Below, one piece after another: positions 10,751 through 21,110 of a stretch of DNA of 64,000 nucleotides (position 1 is the first letter of the stretch; each line of letters begins with the position of its first letter). A program made the translations under genes and the position numbers. The stretch lies in contig CP136069.1 of assembly GCA_032622095.1 (NCBI GenBank), positions 39,470,194-39,534,193 of the forward strand. Direction: 5' to 3'. Under the pieces are notes generated by a model. It searched no databases and was not told the origin of the DNA. It saw only the letters and a list, made by a program, of their open reading frames with translations. Source of the stretch: Siphonodentalium dalli (lineage: Eukaryota > Mollusca > Scaphopoda > Gadilida > Siphonodentaliidae).

Positions 10751-11069
10751 CCGCTAAGTTACACGAGAAATCAAGATGGTGTCGCCGTAATATGAACCCG
10801 AACACTGAAATAAATCGATTTATAATAATGAAGAGTTGTCAAATACAATCACGCACATTTAATATATAAACAAATAGAAACCCTTGACCACACAAAAAGT
10901 ATATGTATGTCATACGAATAAGAGTAGAAAGATAATGCTACGCACGCAGCATATATTTACATAATTTCCTTCTCATGCACACGTATACGCCTACATCAAA
11001 TTCCGCTAAGTTACACGAGAACTCACGATGGTGTCGCCGTAATATCTGCTCGAACACTGAAATAAATCT
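10751..11069. repeat. Direct repeat upstream of the sulfotransferase start
   Basis: A block of about 67 bp at 10751-10817 recurs at 11003-11069 (252 bp apart). Both contain CCGCTAAGTTACACGAGA, GATGGTGTCGCCGTAATAT and CGAACACTGAAATAAATC. It lies immediately 5' of the anchor exon's ATG on the minus strand, so it may be a duplicated 5' UTR or promoter block. No TATA box could be assigned. Confidence 0.7.
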
Positions 11070-11739
11070 ATGTTTATATGTTATACTTCATTTTAATTGA
11101 AGTTGAGTATTTGTCGTACTTCAAATTTAGTTTTCGATTCACCACATCATTTGCAGAAGCGTGCACAAATAGAGCACGTTGCTATTGACAACGTGGGTCA
11201 AATACCTCGCCGCGCATGCAGCCAGTACTTAGTCGCGTAATCGAGTTTAACCGAGACGTTGTTTAGTATTTAGATACGATTAACAGAAGTGTGTTCTAGT
11301 GCTATTCCGAGTAACCCCATCGGACATATATGTACTCAAGAGTTTGATTACCGAATTTCATTCAAATTCAATAAATTTAACAAAAGATAGCGAATGAGCT
11401 ATATACATGCATTATTTGTTTTTAAGCTCTGCATGTGTATGAATCCCGTCCCAATATAAATATTACTGTTGAGAAGATAATAGTCCACGTTTCCGTCAAC
11501 GTAAATCGGCATTTCAGATACCATCGACGAGAGATATAATATGTAAAGTAGCATTGCTATATGTTGTTGAAGTTGTTTTTAGTTCCTGGACATCCGGTCA
11601 AAAAATCTAACTATAGAGTTAAAATATAGGATGAAACAAGCAGCGGATATTTGATACATGTGTAGGATTAGGAAGTTAAACTACTTAAGGTAAAAAATTG
11701 ACTCAACTCGTTGAGTAGAAATAGTTTACTCAATATGTT
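11070..11739. other. No gene recognised
   Basis: AT-rich sequence upstream of the sulfotransferase exon. No ORF, repeat array or RNA gene that I can support. Confidence 0.5.
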
Positions 11740-11869
11740 AAGCCCGCCGCACACGTCGCAACAATGTTCCACAACATTGTTGTGCAACATTGTTATGACG
11801 TGTGTCGTGCCCCGTTTTGTGTTGGAGGCAACAAAATTTTGTTGCACAACAATGTTGCGAACGATCAAA

Positions 11870-13133
11870 TTATTTTGATTTTGTTGCGTGTTGTAGCCAA
11901 TGGGTGGGCAGCGTTCTATTTTTAGTCTATGACGTACAGCGTCAAATGACATGACTCAAGGTGAAAACAAACATGGCGACTTCCACCTCGATATTTATTA
12001 CCGTCTATATTCTGAACTAACATGAATGCTGAAGCATGCTTTCAACCAAAATAGGCGCTGACATTGAGAGATGATACAGTATGACCGAGCGGAGTGGTTC
12101 CTGGGTTCGAAATGTGATATGATTTTATTTACCAGCCTCTTGAATTTGTGAACATGACATTCTCCTGTTCACACTCACTCAGTCACAGGTTCAGACTTCA
12201 GTTCAGTTTTCCAGTACTGTACTGTATAATGTAGGTCTTGGTGTATACATTTTCTATCCAATGGTGTTCCACTTCCCATGTCTTGACAATATTGTAATTT
12301 GTACAAACTACACTGTCTACAGCCTGTACAGGTCTGAAAATTAAAATTGACTGAATATGATTGAACCACTTGCAGTGGATGCACCGATTCGGCGATTGAT
12401 CTATAATAGCCCAACTTGACAATAAATTATGTGTCGGTTCCTATTTACACCTAGAATTGATGGATGTTTACAGTGAAAATTTATAGTTAAATTATACCAA
12501 TTGATACATAACAAATATTTTAGAGAGCGAAACCTCTGTTATGCAACCGTTATGGATGTGAAAGATCCATCAGTCGATTATTGCCGATTGGGCTATTGTC
12601 GATCAATATAATATGCCTTGTCTCTGACTCGCGTCCATATTGGAACCACCACGCCCGGTTCCGTGGTTTTGGTATTATCGGTTGGGGGTTCTGGAGTGGT
12701 ATTCTCTGTGTGGAAGTCATGCATTATTCAACCCAGAAGTTGGCTATCGCTCAAGCGGCTGGTAAATACAATCAAATCATATTTTGAACCTAACAACCTG
12801 TTCCACTCGGTCATGTATCATTGGTCGAGCCTGCACCGATTTCAAAAAAGTTAATATGAACAAAGGTTAGAAATCAAGGTCCACGACTACACGATCCTTC
12901 CAAAATTCCCAATACTGAAAGGACATGAGATTTATTCATAAACACTTGTAAGAGGACGAATAAAACAAAAAACAAGGTCCATGTTATGCCCTCACACACC
13001 ATGGAGTTTTACTGATAACTCCATATAATTTAATAAAGGAGGTATAATAATAACTCCTGATATCCCATCCCCAATAACACAGACAGATAACCCCAAATTA
13101 TGGCATGGAGGTTTAATGATTATTAACTCCATA
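11870..13133. other. No gene; small hairpin cluster at its end
   Basis: No supported gene. At 13004-13130 three short hairpins follow one another, each of the form GGAG-(about 12-16 nt)-CTCC. Overlapping ORFs at 12175-12422 occur on the same strand in two frames and have no recognisable domain. Confidence 0.45.
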
Positions 13134-13768
13134 TCTCATATATATTTTGAAGACCTCTGTCTGTTTGTCTGTTTGTCTGTTTGTTTGTTTGTTTGTCATT
13201 TATACAAATCTACGATTCTCGACCGATCGGGACGAAACTTGGTACGTGTGTGTAGTTTGACCAGGTGGTGGAAGTTGTCGTATTGGCGAGCCCGTGTGGC
13301 GCCCGCTTCGCGCATGCGCAGACGAGATCTCGGAAACGGGTGGAGCTATCGACTTGAAATTTGCTATGTGAATGTATCTTGCCCCGGATACGAATTTTAT
13401 CGGGTCGCCGAGCCCGTGCGACGCCAGCTTCGCGCATGCGCAGACGAGATCTCGGAAACGGGTGGAGTTACGACTTGAAATTTGCTATGTGAATGTATCT
13501 TGCCCCGGATACGAATTTTATCGGATCGCCGAGCCCGTGCGACGCCAGCTTCGTGTATGCGCAGACGAGATCTCGGAAACGGGTGGAGCTATCGACTTGA
13601 AATTTGGTATGTGAATGTATCTTGCCCCGGATACGAATTTTATCGGGTCTCCGACTCCGTGCGACGCCAGATTCGCGCATGCGCCGACCAGATCTCGGAA
13701 ACGGGTGGAGCTATAGACTTGAAATTTGGTTTTTGAATAGCCCGGACAACGTCGGGCTCATCGGCTAG
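13134..13768 (+). mobile_element. Non-autonomous Helitron H4 with 121-bp internal tandem repeats
   Basis: Starts A|TCTCATATATATTTTGAAG, followed by a (GTCT/GTTT)n run at 13158-13195. It ends with hairpin GCCCGGACAACGTCGGGC and TCATCGGCTAG. The middle is four copies of a 121-122 bp unit marked by CGCATGCGCAGACGAGATC at about 13311, 13433, 13554 and 13676. The overlapping ORFs on both strands are readings of this tandem repeat. Confidence 0.85.
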
Positions 13769-14235
13769 TCTCATATATATTTTGATGACCTCTGTCTGTT
13801 TGTCTGTTTGTCATTGATAAAAAACTACGATTCTCGACCGATCGGGATGAAACTTGGTACGTGTGTGTAGTTTGACCAGGCGGTGGACGTTGTCGTATTG
13901 GCGAGCCCGTGCGGCGCCCGTGCAGCGCATGCGCAGACGAGATCTCGGAAACGGGTGGAGCTATCGTCTTGAAATTTGGTATGTGAATGTATCTTGCCCC
14001 GGATACGAATTTTATCGGGTCGCCGAGCCCGTGCGACGCCAGCTTCGCGCATGCGCAGACCAGATCTCGGAAACGGGTAGAGCTATCGACTTGAAATTTG
14101 GTTTTTGAATAGCCCGGACAACGTCGGGCTGGGTAGAGCTTCGCGCATGCGCAGACCAGATCTCGGAAACGGGTGGAGCTACCGACTTGAAATTTGGTTT
14201 TTGAATAGCCCGGACAACGTCGGGCTCATCGGCTA
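13769..14235 (+). mobile_element. Non-autonomous Helitron H5, head to tail with H4
   Basis: Begins TCTCATATATATTTTGATG directly after the CTAG of H4. It has the same 121-bp module and a terminal hairpin GCCCGGACAACGTCGGGC at 14211-14226, then TCATCGGCTA with the last G missing. A second partial hairpin terminus lies internally at 14112-14130, followed by another module, so the 3' end was duplicated or H5 is itself chimeric. Confidence 0.75.
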
Positions 14236-15088
14236 TCTTATATATATTTTGAAGACCTCTGTCTGTCTGTATGTCCTTTATAGAATCGAAAACGGGTTGA
14301 CCGATCGAGACCAAACTTCCTATCTAAAGATAAAATCCCACGGGAATCGTCGACGTCGCATTTTGGACAAGCTCTGAGCACCGATTCTCCACTCCCAATC
14401 ATCAAAATCACCGCAAACGCCACTTCGGGGGTTAAGGCATTAACGATCTTAATATTGACCATATTCGGAGGTGTTAAGGATTAACGCTCTTTATTACAAT
14501 CGAAGCTGCTAAACGGCTACCCATGCGTAAAATACGGATGCAAAACGAAACGCGGAATGCAATTATCTCGATTAAAAAGGCAGAATGGGTTGTTGTGTCA
14601 TATATGTCCTAGGAACAGGGGAATTTTTCATAGGGTCAGTCTTTGAGGGACGGGTACCATGAATTAATTCATGAAAAACAAAAAATGCGTGTTGTGCTGT
14701 CGTTTCGACCGATCGGGACGAAACTTGGTACGTGTGTGTAGTTTGACCAGGCGGTCGTCCTTGTCGTATTGTCGAGCCCGTGCGACGCCCGTGCAGAGCA
14801 TGCGCAGACGAGATCTCGGAAACGGGTAGAGCTATCGACTTGAAATTTGCTTTGTGAATGTATCTTGCCCCGGATACAAATTTTATCGGGTCGCCGAGCC
14901 CGTGCGACGCAAGCTTCGCGCATGCGCAGACCAGATCTCGGAAACGGGTGGAGCTATCGACTTGAAATTTGGTGTGTGAATGTATCTTGCCCCGGATACA
15001 AATTTTATCGGGTCGCCGAGCCCGTGCGACGCAAGCTTCGCGCATGCGCAGACGAGATCTCGGAAACGGGTGGAGCTATCGACTTGTT
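14236..15088 (+). mobile_element. Helitron H6, 3' end not intact
   Basis: Begins TCTTATATATATTTTGAAG right after H5, followed by a TCTG run. Its first 400 bp resemble Helitron H8 (shared phrases such as AAACTTCCTATCTAA and GATTAAAAAGGCAGAAT). From about 14700 it carries 121-bp family modules (units around 14800, 14920, 15045). It runs into the ACAACATTGTTG array near 15088 without a CTAG terminus. Confidence 0.6.
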
Positions 15089-15200
15089 GTAGCGTGTGCG
15101 GGCACTTACAACAATGTTGTATGACCCATACAACATTGTTGCACAACATTGTTGCACAACATTGTTGCACAACATTGTTGCGACGTGTGCGCCCGGCTTT

Positions 15201-16035
15201 AGTCAACATTGCTTGGTGGTAAAGTTAACACTACGGATGAGTAATTGTTGAGTAAAGTTTAGTCAACGAGATTTTCAGTGTATTAGTCGTTAAACGGGAG
15301 ACAGACACGTCCTATTTAAGTCGACGCATAAATCAAATTCGGTAAAAACATGGAGTCGTTTGCACGACTGAGTGTTACTTACTTATATGCATTTCAACAA
15401 AGTATCAGCTTTGACTCAAAGTGAATGCTTTGTTGAAATGCATAGTAAAGCTGCTTTCACAGGCCTGCGACTGACGCACGTGGCTAACGGGTAAGTTGCA
15501 AACCCATGAAACCATACATATATAACAGGGGTTGCGGCTGCCGCAGTTAAACGCATCCGATTTCAAAAAGTTTTGAAATATGTTGCGTTTTAAGATACAT
15601 AATCGGAATTAACGCTCCCAAATTACTATTTCTTTGGCTTCGGGGTAGAAAAAATATTTGATTCGAGTCGAGGAACCCACACAACAAAACTCAGAGTGAT
15701 CAGATATCGATTTTTGAAATTTGTTATTTCCCCAGATATGTCATGTTTGGCGGCTTGCACATATTCGTCAAGCCGATGGTCTCGGACCAAATTGCTGATG
15801 AAGATGGATAACTCTAAAATCAAATGGCTTTGGGTGTTAGACTGTTAGTTGACAGTGGTTAGCATTATTTTTTGGAAATTAATCGATTCTGATAAATGAA
15901 ACGGCATTTCAAAAAACGTTGCGTCCGCCACAACCACCGTGGTATATGTATATTGTTTGAAATGGTGCGCATATAACTCGATAGCCGCACGCGTCAGGCA
16001 GGTCTGTTAAAGCAGCTTTAATAATTAACATGTAC
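15201..16035. other. Repeat fragments, no gene
   Basis: Contains a hairpin with stem ATGCATTTCAACAAAG at 15388-15441 and, at about 15600-15900, a reversed partial copy of the TTAA-family element (phrases TTTGATTCGAGTCGAGGAA and GATGAAGATGGATAACT). No coding sequence is supported. Confidence 0.55.
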
Positions 16036-16043
16036 AGTAAGAG

Positions 16044-16901
16044 CAGGGACGTGGCTATAGGGTCTCCTATCCTATATAGGGTCTCCTATCCTATATATCT
16101 ATAAACCATGGTTCTATATTCCCGGTATGAGAACATTCAGATATATTTTAACCAGAAAATTTGCATAAATCCTGACATCTAGTGGTCTAGCTCCAGACAA
16201 ATGCACACGGTTATGGACAAGAGACCAGGACACACCGGGCTGACCATAGTTGTGAGAAAATTTTGAAAAATATACAAGAAAATCGCAAATCCTAGCATCT
16301 AGACTGGTTTCAACTGAAGCTTTCATATAGGGTTTGGAAATTTCAAACATCGTAGTCCCCTTCAGGTTGGAAAATTCTCCAACTTATGACCATTTCAGTC
16401 CACAAGTTTGACCAAATGTAGTAAATATTGTTTTGTTAAACTAATTAGCAGTTTTATATTGGCCACGGGGGCGGGACAATGATACACCGGGCCGACCATG
16501 AAAATCGCAAAATCCTAGCATATAAACTATCCTCAAGCCTTCCTAGAGTTGTAAATTTCAAACCTGAACCTCCATGCACTTAGGTTGGAATATTTCCAAT
16601 TGACGACAATTCCAATGACAATGTTGACCAAATGTATGACAATATATTGTTTTCTTAAATTAACTAGCAGTTTTTGACTGGCCACGGGAGAGGGACCAGG
16701 ACAGAAGCTTTCCAAGTGTTGGAAATTTCCAACCTGTCACCCTCCCCTAAGGTAGGAAAATTCCAACTGATGACCATTTCAGTCCAAAATTTTGACAAAA
16801 AGTAGGAAAATATGCAAACATTGGTCCAAAAACAATAAATTTTTACCAAAGTTGGGAGGTGAGACACAACCCCCCCCCCCCCCCCCGTCGCCACGTCTCT
16901 G
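16044..16901 (+). mobile_element. Complete non-autonomous hAT element, copy 1
   Basis: 858 bp, starting CAGGGACGTGGCTATAG and ending with the diverged complement CGCCACGTCTCTG. Both sides carry the perfect 8-bp direct repeat AGTAAGAG (16036-16043 and 16902-16909), the hAT signature. The interior holds tandem-like modules of about 240 bp containing GTTGGAAATTTC and GACCATG phrases, and ends in a poly-C run at 16870-16886. There is no transposase. Confidence 0.92.
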
Positions 16902-17049
16902 AGTAAGAGGTGTAATTCATCAACTAGATAATTCTTTTGTAATATTGAATTGAATTGAGAGCGTTTGGCTTTTAGTCATCATGAATTTTGTTATATTAAA
17001 CAGACATGACTCATTCGTATGAAGCCCTGGAGCTGCATGACATGTGTCC

Positions 17050-17200
17050 GATTTTTTTAAGTCGTGGCCACGAGAATAAAATCGTAGCCACGAGAATATG
17101 AAGACGTGGACACGAGAATATGAAGTCGTGTGTTCCTCGACTCGAGAACATGAAGTCGTGGCCACGAGAATAAAGTCGTGGCAACGAGAATAAAGTCGTG
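17050..17200. repeat. 20-22 bp minisatellite
   Basis: About seven degenerate units around GTCGTGGCCACGAGAATA run from 17055 to 17195. Part of the array is included in the tandem duplication and reappears at 19771-19832. ORFs through it are readings of the repeat. Confidence 0.8.
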
Positions 17201-19745
17201 GCCATGCACGATGTCATAATGGTTTACCGGCCACAAGCATGCATATATGCATTTAATGGATAAATGGCACGTGCGGCCCGAAGCATTCGCCATGGGTTAA
17301 CTCTATGCAACAGTATTGGGCATGTATATATATAGAGAAGGCAATGGAGATTCCAGCAATACTAAAATGTTGGTGGTACAAACTGGTTGTGGTGTCATAA
17401 TGATCGTCGGAACCTTAGACATGCATATATATATATAGTATAGGTGTTGTATTGAACGTGCGGGTCAATTTTCTGCGGGCTAAGTCTCCGAATGGAACAT
17501 TCAACATGGGTTAACTCTATTTGCCAGTATTTGGGCATGCATATGACATATAGAGGAGACTCTATGGATGCCAACAGTACAAATATGTGGATCTTCAAAT
17601 AGAAAAATTTATTATCAATAGTATACATATGGACTCGCAATCGACCAACTCGACCATGTCTCCACGTTTAACAGAATATACCGGTATGCGTTGACGCATT
17701 ATACCCACAATTTACGTCGAATAAACGTCCACAGAAGATCTAGTCGCAACGCCAATACGACGTTGAGACAAAATCACGTCGTTTAGATGTGTACTGGCGA
17801 CGTCCTTCCGACGACGAAAAGACGTCGCGGCGACGATTGAATGCTTGCTGGTATTATGAAACCGGGAAAAATTCAAAAGCTACTAGTGTACACTTATAGC
17901 TGCGAGTCCCGATCATATTCAGTACATAAAACAAATGTACATGTACATACGTATTTTGAATTGTATATCATACGGTGTAGCAAACGGCGTAGATATACAC
18001 AAGATGTCGGACATAGGTTGTTCGGATGGGTATGTGCTCTGTAAAACATGCTCTTATGCTTTTAAGATATTCAGATCGGAGGAATATGGTCTTTGAGAAA
18101 CCGATTTGGAATTATGTCGGTTGTTACGGGATGCCATATTATTTGGTGATTGTGTGGATATTATTGTAAAAATCAGGTTTTATGCTTTTAAGATATTCAG
18201 ATCGTGCGGAATGTGGTCCTTGAGATACCTACTTGGAATAATGTCGGTTGTTACGGGGATACCATATTCTTTGGAGATTGTATGGATGTTATAATAATTG
18301 TAAAAATAGGTCTGAAGCCAACGTGTCAGACGATTGGCAACAACGAGGCAAGGAAACAGCGGGGTCTTACGGGGTAAAAAAAAACATCACCACAAAATAC
18401 ACAATCTTAATAATATAGTCACTTGGGATACAAAACAGCGACCAAGACATGTTTTTTGTAAAGTATATAGGAAATATACAATACTACATCTTCGTCTGTC
18501 GACCCGAATCGAATGCTGTTTTATTGGATTTGATTAATTATATATGCTGGGATATATAAGGAAAGGCTATGCCATTCCCGTGTGCCTTGTGGCCACGCGG
18601 TGGTTTGTGCGACGAATTTGTTCTACGGCGTCACCAAAAAAACATCTACGCCGTTATTATTATTGTCTAAAATATTACTATCTATACACTGTCATAAAAG
18701 TTTGTTTTTATAAAAAGCTCAGTTTCAATCGAAATATTGAAAAATAACTAATTTAAAGGTACTCAATCCGATCAGACGCTCCTAAATTACTATTTCTTTG
18801 GCTTCAGGGTCTAAAATATATTTGATTCGAGTCGATGAACCCACCCATCAAAGATCAGGTTGTTATTTCACGAGATGTATAATAATATGTGGCCCAGAAA
18901 CACGTGGTCAACTGGAGGGTTTCGGACAAAATTGCGGATGAAGATGGATAACTTTAAAATCAAGAGTAATTAATACGGTCAAATTTCGTGATACTTTAGT
19001 GATAATACGGCCATATATTGTTGAACAAAATGTTGATAAATTACAAGTTTCGGGAAATTAGATACCATAGTTTACAGTGGTTAGCATTATTTTGTTGCAA
19101 TAAATCGATTCTGATAACTAAAGCGTATATTGAAGAAATGTTGTTGTTGTTGTATCTTGATGATGTGGGGACCGTCTGATCTGATTGAGTACATTTAACA
19201 TTGAATCACAATCTGCAATCATCTTTTATTGGTGTCTTGGTTGTGATCCGATTAGGTGCATATACCTGACTCAAGTCTGGATACAAATTGACAATGTTCT
19301 CCAGTGTGCAATTCTGTAAATTAACTAACAATTTCAGATGCACCTGTAAGAAATCGCAGATACATGAACACTATATAGTGTTCCTAAAAAAATCAAAATT
19401 ACAAACTGCAACAACTGTAAGCGTTAGAAGTGAGTATGTATATATTGTTAGCCCATTTGTATGACATTATGTCAGCATTCTAGATGCATTTTATTAAAGT
19501 GGCGTGCTCGTTGTTAGTTATGACTTTTTTATTTAATTTAGTTTCATCGTTGTCTTAACTACAAGACCTTGTCAGATAGATGTATATGGGTGAGGATGGC
19601 GGGACATTCCAAAACACTTCAGCATAAAATTCATTATATGGGAAGTAGTATGCTATTTGTATATGGTACCGCCCTTAGTTTCTTGTCAGAATTTTTTTGT
19701 ACAGCGAAAACCTTCAAATTTGGAACTTTGGCTTATGATTTTTAT
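17139..19745 (+). repeat. Tandem duplication, copy 1 (with empty insertion site)
   Basis: 2.6 kb that matches 19771-20389 plus 26353-28340 almost base for base, with only scattered single-base and very short differences. At 17751-17760 the sequence GCCAATACGA is continuous, which is the unoccupied site of the giant fold-back element in copy 2. It contains a complete TTAA-family element. Short ORFs conserved between the copies are no evidence of genes, because the copies are nearly identical at all positions. Confidence 0.9.
18757..19194 (-). mobile_element. TTAA-flanked non-autonomous element, complete
   Basis: 438 bp flanked by TTAA at 18753-18756 and 19195-19198. The inverted termini are AGGTACTCAATCCGATCAGA and, at the far end, the complement of ATGTACTCAATCAGATCAGA. 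A TTAA target with AGG termini fits Kolobok- or piggyBac-type elements; Kolobok is the better guess. It has no transposase. Confidence 0.85.
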
Positions 19746-20707
19746 AAGTGGCGTGCCAGTTGTTAGTTATGACTCGAGAACATGAAGTCGTGGCCACGAG
19801 AATAAAGTCGTGGCAACGAGAATAAAGTCGTGGCCATGCACGATGTCATAATGGTTTACCGGCCACAAGCATGCATATATGCATTTAATGGATAAATGGC
19901 ACGTGCGGCCCGAAGCATTCGCCATGGGTTAACTCTATGCAACAGTATTGGGCATGTATATATATAGAGAAGGCAATGGAGATTCCAGCAATACTAAAAT
20001 GTTGGTGGTACAAACTGGTTGTGGTGTCATAATGATCGTCGGAACCTTAGACATGCATATATATATAGTATAGGTGTTGTATTGAACGTGCGGGTAAATT
20101 TTCTGCGCTTGCTAAGTCTCCGAATGGAACATTCAACATGGGTTAACTCTATTTGCCAGTATTTGGGCATGCATATGGCATATAGAGGAGACTATGTGGA
20201 TGCCAACAGTACAAATATGTGGATCTTCAAATAGAAAACTTTATTATCAATAGTATACATATGGACTCGCAATCGACCAACTCGACCATGTCTCCACGTT
20301 TAACAGAATATACCGGTATGCGTTGACGCATTATACCCACAATTTACGTCGAATAAACGTCCACAGAAGATCTAGTCGCAACGCCAATATAGTCTAGGCT
20401 GTGCTGGGGGGTGATCGTCGCACATCGGGGGAATTTATGCGACCATCATTTTCTTATGGGAAAATTACTCTAGTTTTCGAATTCAGAGGGCGCCGAGCCG
20501 AGATAGGTGACAAAATATAACTTTTCACTATGTTTCATAGGGTACCCTACCTAAAAAATGACATATTTTCAAAGGTTAACAGGCATTAGCCAACTGGTTA
20601 ACAGGGCAGCAACATCGGAAAGATTGTAAACATATTTGCCAAATAAGGAACGAATATAGACACTTAATCAGATTCAACATCGTTTTCCTGCTTTCGTTCT
20701 GATTTCG

Positions 20708-20715
20708 TGACGTCA
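20708..20715. promoter_or_regulatory. CRE-like palindrome in left arm
   Basis: Perfect TGACGTCA, mirrored at 26027-26034 in the right arm. This is the consensus site of CREB/ATF factors; function here is not shown. Confidence 0.5.
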
Positions 20716-21084
20716 TGGTAAAATATGTAGCGTGACGCGTCAAAAATTCATGGCGATTCAGACAAAGTGTTGTGCGTCAACTCTGTGCAAAGATAGCATA
20801 TCTGTCGAATTCTTCCAAGTTATATATTTTTGGAAATGGAAAGGTACCCCCTATATAATGATGTTCATACTTACATTATATCTTTCCAAGTATTGACATA
20901 ATTGACAAAAACTTAACCCTCCCCCCAATTTCACAAATAACCACATATATGTGCCCATGCAGTTTGTGTCCACCAAATAAATTGACAATGCACAGTTTAC
21001 CCTTTCATGTTGTGTAGAATCGTACGGCGACACTGATAATGTAAAACATCGTTCAAATCCTAGATTAGGAAGGTAATAAAATCC

Positions 21085-21110
21085 AAGATGGCGTCAAAGA
21101 TGGCCGCCAA
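21085..21110. promoter_or_regulatory. Paired YY1-like motif, left arm
   Basis: AAGATGGCGTC followed at once by AAAGATGGCCGCC. Mirrored at 25630-25657, with an extra duplicate at 25247-25274 and a second pair at 21251-21272 / 25089-25112. The AAGATGGCNGC core resembles the YY1 site. Confidence 0.5.

Larger units (their letters stand above)
11740..15200. mobile_element. Long TIR element with ACAACATTGTTG termini, filled with Helitrons
   Basis: The left end (AAGCCCGCCGCACACGTCGC) and the complement of the right end (AAAGCCGGGCGCACACGTCGC) are inverted copies. Both are followed by arrays of the palindromic word ACAACATTGTTG (11760-11860; 15108-15180, the latter a 13-bp tandem). Helitrons H4-H6 lie between. 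The interior outside them (11870-13130) shows no transposase. Flanking target duplication was not found, so the two ends could also be separate MITEs. Confidence 0.5.

Noticed and set aside
12085-12120. tRNA-like words (GACCGAGCGG, GGGTTCGAAA)
   Set aside because: The spacing is too short for a tRNA and no acceptor or anticodon stem forms.
13116-15222. Many overlapping ORFs of 70-157 codons on both strands
   Set aside because: All are readings of the 121-bp Helitron module in different frames; the same peptide phrases recur on opposite strands.
17841-18747. Chain of 62-67 codon ORFs, repeated at 26439-27136
   Set aside because: Conservation is due to a recent segmental duplication covering noncoding sequence equally; no domain or splice signals.
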